Under the pieces are notes generated by a model. That model was not told the DNA's origin. It did not search any database and was given only the letters and a program-made list of their open reading frames with translations. A stretch of DNA of 30,303 bases from an uncultured Pedobacter sp. (lineage in GTDB: Bacteria > Bacteroidota > Bacteroidia > Sphingobacteriales > Sphingobacteriaceae). Below are positions 24,401-30,303 of this stretch, in pieces (within the stretch, counting starts at the first letter, position 1; each line of letters starts with the position of its first letter). The stretch is taken from contig NZ_CAMLHF010000047.1 of NCBI RefSeq assembly GCF_946479715.1, forward strand, positions 1-30,303, read 5' to 3'. The translations under genes were made by a program, and so were the position numbers.

Positions 24401-26283
24401 ATTGCACTATTACTTGCTTTTGTTTTGAAGTCAGTTTCTGTAGCGTCAAGTTGTTTCTGCCAATCAAGTCTTGATTCAGCAACTTGTTTCTGTGCATTTT
24501 GCTGAGCTTTGTTTTGTGATGTTTTCGATTTAATTGTTTCATCGCTGATCTGTTCGTCAGTTTTTTGTTTCTCAACAATTAGTTTTTCCTGATAAGCGGC
24601 TTCATCCTGTTGATATTTTTGCGATTGCTCTCCTATTTTTAGTGATGCCTGGCCTGCAAGTGAAGCATCAAGCCTTGCTGCTATCTCTGGTGATAGGTTT
24701 GATCCGGTGCCTAATGTTGTAGAATTTACACCTTGTGTTTTTTTGAATCGATGCTTACTTTTTATCTTTTCTTTTCCTGGTTTTTGGATGATATCATTTT
24801 CGCCAAAATCATTCAGAATTTCCTTCTGAGCATTGTTTTTTGCAATTAGCAGATCTGCTGTTTGTTCTTCCTGTTCTTCGGATAAATTGTTTATGCTGGC
24901 TTCTCCTGTTAACGCAAGTTCAGGAGCAGCGCCTAATTCTTCGGGCAAATTGCTGGTATCTAAATTGACATTACCTAGTTCATTTTGAGCTGCGCCTGTG
25001 ATGTTCTCGGATCCTTCGGTATTTCCAAATCGTGATAAAAGCCCAGAAGGAACAAATTTTGCCTGTGCAGGAATAGCTGTTTCTTCTACAACTGGGGGCT
25101 GCCATTCACCTTTGCCCTCAAACTTATTTTTAACTGTAGCGTTAGCCTTTTGGGCAATGTGTTTTGCCTTTCCTCCAATTTTTTCGCCATAAGCACTGCC
25201 TGTACTTTCTGCAACGGTAGGTACAAGTTTTAAAGCTTTGTCTTTCTGCATCTGCATACTTTGGGATGAGATGCCTTTTGCCTGGTTTAGTGTTTCTGGT
25301 AATTGGGTAGCCGGGGTTGATTGTAGAATAACCAACATATCACCGGGATTATCCGTTGCTGTTATTGCTGGTTTTTCTTTAATTACACTTTCTGCTGCAA
25401 CCCCTTTAGTGCCAGCGGTTTTAGGAGTGTCTTTTCCTATTGGTGAAGCTGCTGGTTTTTCTGCTGTTTTAGAAGTTGATGCAGGGGCTTTATCCGTTTT
25501 TAAACCACTTTTAGAAGGTTCATCGGGTGGCAGACTTTGAGCTCCCGGATTACTAGCTGTTCCTGAAACATCCTTTTTATCTGTTTTATCTTTTTTTGGT
25601 TCGCTTTCTACCTTTTGAGATGGTGTGGTAACTGGTTCAGTAGTGGGATTTTGTTTCCTTTGCACCGCTTTATCTGCAACAGGAGCAGTTTGCTGTATTA
25701 CATGTGTAAGTTCATGTGCAAGTAATCGTTTACCATCATCAGTTTCGGGGCTGTATTTTCCTTCGTTAAAATATATATCATTTCCTGTGGTAAAAGCTTG
25801 AGCATTAAGTGCCCTGTTCATTTGCACCGATTCTTGTCCTGAATGGATTTTTACGGAACCAAAATCTGCACCAATCCTGTTCTCCATAAAGGATTTGGTT
25901 TGGTTATCCATAGAAGAACCATTACCTCTACTATTTTCTATTGATGAGGTTAGCTGATCATTAACTGTAGACTCTACATTGCTTTTAGTTTGAACGAAGG
26001 GGGTAATATTGGTAGATAAAGGTTTTTTATGAATAGTTTCCTCTTCCTCGCAGGCAGCACATTTAAGTTGAACAAAATTAGCGTCGCTTGAGCGCATAAC
26101 TTTATCAGCAACATCATCGGCTTCTTTTTCGAATGGATCATCCGGGTCGCCAACATTCAATTTTGTCTGCAAAAAGAACGAGGCTTCGCCATCGGCCTGC
26201 AACAATTCATTTTGCTGCAAACTCTCCTGTCTGGCTGATGCAGCAGGTGCAATGATAGGTTCGGAAACAGAATCTTGTTTCAC
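21457..26283 (-). CDS. Giant DUF4157 effector with nuclease-like C-terminus
   Basis: 1608 residues. Order: N-terminal tail with a VGDPDDPFEKEADDVADKVM motif (44-63) and a KCAACEEEE CxxC (74-82); DUF4157 module (about 105-198) with LLAHELTHVIQQ (HELTH 190-194); a disordered Pro/Lys/Thr zone to about 530; a Q/K-rich coiled coil (about 535-680); a long amphipathic, membrane-active stretch (about 680-850); Gly-zipper segments (about 975-1020, GGTVVGAILGGIFGVGAG) and a helix near 1098-1125 (LGVMVALLLLGAIGGK); a Pro/Glu repeat zone (about 1200-1290); a CSDC element (1312-1315); and a C-terminal domain (about 1440-1608). The last has RRFDIME (Asp1516) and VIEHKTG (Glu1549, Lys1551), a D...ExK pattern of PD-(D/E)XK nucleases, with WEIARDEILMKEKGWQMEWV after it. 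No classical signal peptide is present. Target and activity are inferred. Confidence 0.85.
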   Translation of the reverse strand: MKQDSVSEPIIAPAASARQESLQQNELLQADGEASFFLQTKLNVGDPDDPFEKEADDVADKVMRSSDANFVQLKCAACEEEETIHKKPLSTNITPFVQTKSNVESTVNDQLTSSIENSRGNGSSMDNQTKSFMENRIGADFGSVKIHSGQESVQMNRALNAQAFTTGNDIYFNEGKYSPETDDGKRLLAHELTHVIQQTAPVADKAVQRKQNPTTEPVTTPSQKVESEPKKDKTDKKDVSGTASNPGAQSLPPDEPSKSGLKTDKAPASTSKTAEKPAASPIGKDTPKTAGTKGVAAESVIKEKPAITATDNPGDMLVILQSTPATQLPETLNQAKGISSQSMQMQKDKALKLVPTVAESTGSAYGEKIGGKAKHIAQKANATVKNKFEGKGEWQPPVVEETAIPAQAKFVPSGLLSRFGNTEGSENITGAAQNELGNVNLDTSNLPEELGAAPELALTGEASINNLSEEQEEQTADLLIAKNNAQKEILNDFGENDIIQKPGKEKIKSKHRFKKTQGVNSTTLGTGSNLSPEIAARLDASLAGQASLKIGEQSQKYQQDEAAYQEKLIVEKQKTDEQISDETIKSKTSQNKAQQNAQKQVAESRLDWQKQLDATETDFKTKASNSAIEHIGKIGTETEKGNSEAKKHYDYANKQAAEKTAAAKQEAEDKKKKSEEDSGGFFGWLADAASALIDGLKKAVNFIFDKLRAALKWVFDQAKKFAMAALELARKAVVGLIKGFGIILKGFVDIAFAAFPTIRDTINAKIDSAVDTAVTATNEAFERFKQIVADIIDAFAEFVDTALAFVQKALTIALSVIEVIVVGFLKVMAFLNDIERQYKLFKAMIDGFLLIWDHPEILEEKAKEFLEPYIKDIPGSTESEVKKALALFGLATAKHITGIMKYLTPNINHLIANWWGEAKKMIWFLIWPFAEGSPLYEDAPKLWRLIPQMWNDLWDGEFSKVIDGGLEWMQALNMTVGAFAGWIVIGGTVVGAILGGIFGVGAGAIPGAGAGFEVGIAIGEGIMASMIVTETAVIAKSVYDLSVTEDDGVESTPPPAPVKEKTAGEVHADAAKAENGPRQYTSGQVKTGRDRILYAYQRIANSGLTLGVMVALLLLGAIGGKIAQGLLAGIKKLGTVIGKLLPEVAEGFKSAAGALKDSKIGQGFTKAAEGFNEGRAGMKEKIGGLKEKVGLGGEEKPGAPKEKTAENTKTNTEPTSSEVDTPIKPEAETKVPETKVEPEQKVKTEPEPVAEPEPKVKSEPEPTAEPEAKTPDQQKGEDFAKKAQNDEGVVSKGKAKDGHELKVDSEGHIVKCSDCKVYEISHREILKDNPQLAEELKELRKRMAQAPEDPAVMKDLEAFDEKITNLENKESIKPAEPTAKEQPVEEPKAKEEPKGTEEKAEVENDPIEKKDGVEPDSAEADTTKIDPNEVPTDEPLPGQAGSKEHMAERWAEYEKRMEGNPKKWKKERWENVYRKNMTRAKLANKAVDAYKAKLEWGGKAEREVRVEIEGVERRFDIMETEGIPPELRKDGIIHLEDMEKAGIKPKVIEHKTGKIYNTKDIQWEIARDEILMKEKGWQMEWVFEGEASGPLKKALEKAGIPYKIIPVP

Positions 26284-26312
26284 TTTAAATTTAAATTGAT
26301 GAAATAAGAGGG

Positions 26313-27821
26313 TTACGGATACTGAACCAGGAAGTAAGCATATATATTGGGGCGAAGTGCTTTTAAAGTAGCTGGCTGATTGACGTACATAGAAAATGCC
26401 TCAGCAAAATATTCACTTTCTGAAGTTTTTGTTGCAGCATATTCACTCATTCCCTTACCCAGGCCGCCGTCTTTTCCTAATGCTTCTCTAAAACTGCCTT
26501 TTGCCTTATCAGCGCTTAGGGCCTCTCCTCCTTTTCCGCTAACACCTTCATTTGGTCTATAATCCAGCGCATGGCCAAATTCATGAGCCATTATAAATGC
26601 TTTTTGCGGCAATGTAGCACTAAAAAAATCACCATAAACTGTAATCCTTCTCTTCCAATCTGTGCTGCCTTTAGGGCGAACCTGACTATATTCTGCAGAT
26701 TCGTTTTTGGGTCCTTTTGGGCTTTGGCCTAAATGGATAGGTATATCTTTACCCTTGCTTAAAATACCTGTTGGTACTATATCTAAAGCTTCTAATACCT
26801 GATCAAATTTTGCATCGCTCATGGTATTTGATAGATCGGCCAACGGATCATTTGTTACCGGAACTGCATTTGTTATCTGGTAGGTGGTTTCATATCTCTG
26901 GCGCTTTTGAGCAGGGGTCTCTGTACTCGTGGTTGCAGTGAAATTGCTCAGTTTTTCTACAGCCAATTGAACGTTTTTCATTTTATTGGCTCCATTTCCA
27001 GTAGAATCGAATTCAGTTGATGTAAATCGAACCATAGCATTAGGTCCTTTTATTTTAGCATCTGCCGGATTTGTTTCACCGCTCAGATCCAAGTGTTGTA
27101 CTGTAGTAATATTAGTGAGGGCAGCATCGGTTGCTCCTTTGTTTAAATTAAAATTATAAAGTATCAATGCTCTCATTGCACTTTCTACCCATGCCTCCGT
27201 AGGATCAAAACCTTTTCCAACATAGGTAACATTGTATCCTGAGCGCACTTCTCTAACAATACCTTTTTGGAAAAATAAGGAAATGTTTTTTTGGAGATTG
27301 AAACCAACATCGTAATGGATACCTTGTCGTGTTGCAGCGTCATACGATTCGAGATTTTGAACTGTGTCTTCTGCCGGCATCGGCGAACGTTGTATATTAT
27401 TTCCATTTTGTTGTATGGTATGTGTTAGCTCATGGGCAAGCAGATGTTTGCCTTCCGGAGAATTTGGGCGATACATATTTTCATTAAAATAGATATCCTT
27501 CCCTACGGTGAATGCTTGCGCATGTAGTGATGTGGAAAGCTGATTGGCGTCAGTTCCTGTATGGATATTAACATCAGAAAAGCCGGTTCCAAACCGGCTT
27601 TCCATAAAGCTTTGCGTGTCTTTATCCATTTGCGTTCCAGCACCTCTTGAGGCCTCAATCTGATCGCTAACTTCTGCTTTTAGTTTTGGCTGGTTGTGAT
27701 AGATCAGCTGATCAGGAGAATCACTTTTATTGTCTTCATTTTGGAGTGATGCAGGTTTGGGAGCATCAGCATCTTTTGTCTGTTGATTTGCAGTGTTGTG
27801 CGATTTGCCAGTACCTTTCAT
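26313..27821 (-). CDS. DUF4157 effector with lethal-factor-like metalloprotease domain
   Basis: 502 residues. The DUF4157 module (about 50-140) has SRFGTGFSDVNIHTG, FTVGKDIYFNE and LLAHELTHTIQQ (HELTH 130-134), then NIQRSPMP. The middle (150-400) is unrecognised. The C-terminal 100 residues hold a second zinc site: MAHEFGHALDY (413-417), Tyr461 in MSEYAATK, and SESEYFAEAFSMYV (Glu470, Glu474). HEFGH, a Tyr, then E-(F/Y)-F-A-E-A-F in this order is the layout of the anthrax lethal factor catalytic domain (peptidase M34/ATLF group), so it is probably a gluzincin protease acting inside a target cell. Unlike its neighbours it lacks the CxxC and VGxPxDPxE leader. It sits 10 bases after the 412-residue gene and 29 bases before the 1608-residue gene. 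Confidence 0.85.
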   Translation of the reverse strand: MKGTGKSHNTANQQTKDADAPKPASLQNEDNKSDSPDQLIYHNQPKLKAEVSDQIEASRGAGTQMDKDTQSFMESRFGTGFSDVNIHTGTDANQLSTSLHAQAFTVGKDIYFNENMYRPNSPEGKHLLAHELTHTIQQNGNNIQRSPMPAEDTVQNLESYDAATRQGIHYDVGFNLQKNISLFFQKGIVREVRSGYNVTYVGKGFDPTEAWVESAMRALILYNFNLNKGATDAALTNITTVQHLDLSGETNPADAKIKGPNAMVRFTSTEFDSTGNGANKMKNVQLAVEKLSNFTATTSTETPAQKRQRYETTYQITNAVPVTNDPLADLSNTMSDAKFDQVLEALDIVPTGILSKGKDIPIHLGQSPKGPKNESAEYSQVRPKGSTDWKRRITVYGDFFSATLPQKAFIMAHEFGHALDYRPNEGVSGKGGEALSADKAKGSFREALGKDGGLGKGMSEYAATKTSESEYFAEAFSMYVNQPATLKALRPNIYAYFLVQYP

Positions 27822-27831
27822 AATTTAATTA

Positions 27832-29070
27832 TTACCAGTCGCTGCTGCCACTTTCTGGTGCTGTAGTTACGCCAGCCCCAGTCCAGCTAATTTCTTCGTC
27901 CCAGTTCCACCACATATATTGGGGCTCCATTCCACTTAGCGGAAAATAACTTGCAAATCTGCCAAATGATGCTTGATCCATTGTATTGTACATCCAAACT
28001 CTTATTGTAGCGGTATGAGCTGCACAGTTAATGGAATCTACAGTCACATAAAGTCCGAAAGAACCGATTGAACAAGTGTATAAATCCATGGATTGTACGC
28101 CAGGTCCTACTAGTCTTGAGCTTTGATAAAGTATAAAAGCATTTCTACAGGTATCCGGATCGGTACCTGCCGGACTCGAAATCCAAAGAGGATAAGCATT
28201 TGGATCTGTCACAGGTGGTTTGGTCATGCCGGCATGCCAAGATGAGTCTGTTCGGTGACTGGCTGCCCAGGTAGCACAATCTGATGAAATATTTGCTTTT
28301 ATTGAATTAAGTCCATCAATTACAGGTTGCCAGATTCTAACTAGTGCAGTATAATTATCACTTTCGGGCATATCCCATTGCGTAGCACTAGAAAATGGTG
28401 AAAAGAATTCATCCAATATTGCCCCGATGGTTGTTCTTTGTACTAGTTTTTTATTTTTTATAGATGAATCTTTCCCTTGCTGTAGTGTATGTGTTAACTC
28501 ATGGGCAAGCAAATGTTTCCCTTCGTCTGACTGTGGTTGGTATTCTCCCTGATTAAAATATATATCGTTTCCAACAGTAAAGGCCTTAGCGCTAAGGTTG
28601 TTGCTTAATTGTACTGACTGATTGTCTGTATGAATATTAACATCGCTGAAATCGCTACCAAAACGGCTGCTCATAAAGCTATTTGTTTCAGTATCCATTT
28701 TACTTCCACTGCCTCTGGAAGCTTCTATTGCGCCTGAAACGTGGTCGCTTACGGTTGAAGTATTTTCAGCTTTTGCCTGAATACCGGTGGTTATCCCAGC
28801 GATTAAAGGTTTTCGCTGTGCTTTATCTTCTTCCTCGCAATGAGTGCATTTTCTTTGAATAAATGAGCTTTGGGGCATTCGCATTACCTGATCAGCAACC
28901 GCGTCGGCCTCATTTTCCAAAGGATCATCAGGAGAACCAACTGTTAGCTTTGCCTGGAAAAAAATATCGGCACCAGTTTTATCAGTGGCAAGGTCACTTT
29001 GTTGTATTTCCTCTTGGTGAGCGGCTGCCATTGGCGTTGCAACAGGCTCTGAAACTGCAACTTCTTTCAT
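27832..29070 (-). CDS. DUF4157 effector with unrecognised C-terminal domain
   Basis: 412 residues. The N-terminus is clearly paralogous to that of the 1608-residue protein: MKEVAVSEPVATPMAAAHQE, FFQAKLTVGSPDDPLENEAD and IQRKCTHCEEED (CxxC at 75-78). The DUF4157 module (about 105-198) has SRFGSDFSDVNIHTDNQSVQ, FTVGNDIYFN and LLAHELTHTLQQ (HELTH 190-194). After LVQRTTIG (about 209-216) comes a unique domain of about 200 residues with four Cys, WASHRTDSSWHAGM-like polar text, an FPLSGMEPQYMWWNWDEEIS motif near the end, and no known active site that I recognise. It is 22 bases downstream of the ATPase gene. The cargo role is inferred from the shared N-terminus. Confidence 0.82.
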   Translation of the reverse strand: MKEVAVSEPVATPMAAAHQEEIQQSDLATDKTGADIFFQAKLTVGSPDDPLENEADAVADQVMRMPQSSFIQRKCTHCEEEDKAQRKPLIAGITTGIQAKAENTSTVSDHVSGAIEASRGSGSKMDTETNSFMSSRFGSDFSDVNIHTDNQSVQLSNNLSAKAFTVGNDIYFNQGEYQPQSDEGKHLLAHELTHTLQQGKDSSIKNKKLVQRTTIGAILDEFFSPFSSATQWDMPESDNYTALVRIWQPVIDGLNSIKANISSDCATWAASHRTDSSWHAGMTKPPVTDPNAYPLWISSPAGTDPDTCRNAFILYQSSRLVGPGVQSMDLYTCSIGSFGLYVTVDSINCAAHTATIRVWMYNTMDQASFGRFASYFPLSGMEPQYMWWNWDEEISWTGAGVTTAPESGSSDW

Positions 29071-29092
29071 AGCGTAATATTTTGAACCTCCT

Positions 29093-30303
29093 TTAAACTG
29101 TTTTTCCCTCTTTTCTGAATTCTTTTTTTATACCCTCTAAGATGTCTTTTCCCCGAATAATATTTTCATTTCGGTGAAGTGCCATTAAAGATGCGTATTG
29201 CACTACATTTATGATCGAGCCACCGGCCAGTTCATACTTTTCGGCAATGGTATCGATATCCAAATCTTCTTCAAGTTGAGCTTTATTGCTAAATGTTTGT
29301 CGCCATAATATAGATCGTTCGTAACTTTTAGGTAAAGGGAAATGAATAATAGACTGTAATCGTCTACCAAATGCTTCATCTACGTTATTGCGCATATTGG
29401 AACTTAGAATTACTAAGCCATTGTAATCTTCTAGGCGCTGTAACAGATATGCGATTTCTTGATTTGCATATTTATCATGTGCATCTGAAATTGATGTCCT
29501 TTTTCCGAACAACGAATCGGCCTCATCAAAAAATAAAATCCAGTTTTTATGTTCAGCTTTTGCGAATACTTTTTCCAGGTTTTTCTCTGTTTCTCCGATG
29601 TATTTTGAAATCACCATAGATAGATCTACTCTATATACATCTACACCTGCCAGTTTACCAAAAAGCCCTGCTGTTAACGTTTTTCCAGTTCCTGGTGGCC
29701 CATGAAATAATGCTTTGTAACCGGGTTTCAACATTTTTTTCATCCCCCAATCATTCATCAACATGGGGCCGTGCTCTAACCAGATTTTAATTTCATTTAA
29801 CTGTTGCATGGTATGCCTGTCGAGCACCAAATCTTCCCAGTCAAGTGGTGTATTTATTCTTTTTGCCGGAAATTCCATGCTAAAAGATGGCTTTCGTAAT
29901 TTGCCTCCGGTAAAAAGATCTATATACTCATCATTAATTAGCAGTTGTCCACTGAGTATGGGCTCATTTGTAGGAGATGAACCAAGCCAAAGGATATTAT
30001 GAATTTTAAACAGATGATCGGCATCAAAAAACTGCTGTACTTTAAAACGTTTACTTAAATCGCTGCCAGCCAGTAAAAAGGAGGCGGTTTCTCCTGTTGG
30101 AAGAAAACCGCTGTGAAACGCCCCCCTTAAGCCTCCGTACTCTGTTACACCGCGATCTTTCAATGTTGTTTTGATGAAAAAAACATCAAGCAATTGGGGA
30201 GCAATATGTGGAAGCAATGCTAAAACTAAAATTAACCTTTCGGAAAACGACAGTTGATAGAATTGAATGAATTCAGAGAAAACCGATTCTATTTGATCAG
30301 ATT
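29093..30303 (-). CDS. AAA+ ATPase of eCIS type (start beyond right edge)
   Basis: 403 codons visible. The frame is open to the window edge, and the TTG at 30217 is internal: upstream text (SFSERLILVLALLPHIAPQL) continues the same helical domain, so the true start is outside. An N-terminal winged-helix-like region (to about 30000) precedes a AAA+ module: Walker A FHGPPGTGKTLTAGLF, Walker B WILFFDEADSLFG, sensor 1 LVILSSNMRNN, an arginine-finger region DEAFGRRLQSIIHFPLP, and a C-terminal lid (LAGGSIINVVQYASLMAL). This matches the AAA+ ATPase that accompanies extracellular contractile injection systems (Afp15-like). Its role there, probably in assembly or cargo loading, is not settled. It heads the part of the operon seen here; the three DUF4157 genes follow. 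Confidence 0.85.
   Translation of the reverse strand, partial: SDQIESVFSEFIQFYQLSFSERLILVLALLPHIAPQLLDVFFIKTTLKDRGVTEYGGLRGAFHSGFLPTGETASFLLAGSDLSKRFKVQQFFDADHLFKIHNILWLGSSPTNEPILSGQLLINDEYIDLFTGGKLRKPSFSMEFPAKRINTPLDWEDLVLDRHTMQQLNEIKIWLEHGPMLMNDWGMKKMLKPGYKALFHGPPGTGKTLTAGLFGKLAGVDVYRVDLSMVISKYIGETEKNLEKVFAKAEHKNWILFFDEADSLFGKRTSISDAHDKYANQEIAYLLQRLEDYNGLVILSSNMRNNVDEAFGRRLQSIIHFPLPKSYERSILWRQTFSNKAQLEEDLDIDTIAEKYELAGGSIINVVQYASLMALHRNENIIRGKDILEGIKKEFRKEGKTV

Overview
The window is low-GC DNA from a member of the Bacteroidota, most likely a Sphingobacteriaceae relative such as Pedobacter. The signs are: TAnnTTTG-type promoter elements before several genes, weak Shine-Dalgarno sequences, a Tat-exported Gfo/Idh/MocA oxidoreductase, a DUF1080 protein and a GH27 alpha-galactosidase, and a bacteroidete-style RluA N-terminal domain. 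The genus is inferred from gene content, not from any marker gene. No rRNA, tRNA or CRISPR array was seen.

Positions 1-20,200 are an ordinary chromosomal patchwork of mostly single-gene units. In order: the N-terminal part of an exported protein that runs off the left edge (possibly an MscS channel); an SGNH hydrolase; a 45-residue one-helix membrane protein missing from length-filtered ORF calls; a small hypothetical; a SulP anion transporter; a CxxC membrane protein; a RluA-type N-terminal domain without its catalytic half; a BamA-like barrel protein without a good ATG; DUF1080; a 2OG-Fe(II) oxygenase of the DUF2086 type; a methyltransferase; two DinB-like proteins; a PEP mutase/isocitrate lyase-like enzyme; a fasciclin protein; a GNAT; GH27; an RPG/YG-rich secreted protein; a Gfo/Idh/MocA enzyme; a CPA1 antiporter; a flavin reductase; a frameshifted DUF488 gene; EF-P; and a LuxR-type regulator. 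Long intergenic hairpins lie at 4261-4335, 6542-6695 and 19831-19872.

The right third, 20986-30303, is different. On the minus strand it reads: AAA+ ATPase (start outside the window), three consecutive DUF4157 proteins of 412, 502 and 1608 residues, then a 142-residue protein. Gaps are 10-42 bases, so this looks like one operon. An AAA+ ATPase next to DUF4157 proteins is typical of the distal end of extracellular contractile injection system (eCIS) loci; the sheath, tube and baseplate genes would have to lie beyond the right edge. The three DUF4157 proteins share an N-terminal module with an HELTH zinc-protease motif but carry unrelated C-termini. The 502-residue protein ends in a second metalloprotease with the HEFGH ... 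Y ... E-YFAEAF layout of anthrax lethal factor. The 1608-residue protein ends in a D...ExK nuclease-like domain behind coiled-coil, membrane-active and Pro/Glu-rich segments. The 412-residue protein ends in an unrecognised Cys/Trp-containing domain. The 142-residue protein after the nuclease effector sits where an immunity protein would be expected. I read this as an effector-loading cassette: the ATPase serves the particle, the shared N-termini mark cargo, and the C-termini are the payloads. A hydrophobic-Q-x-K/R motif that brackets the DUF4157 module in these proteins has no explanation from known domains.
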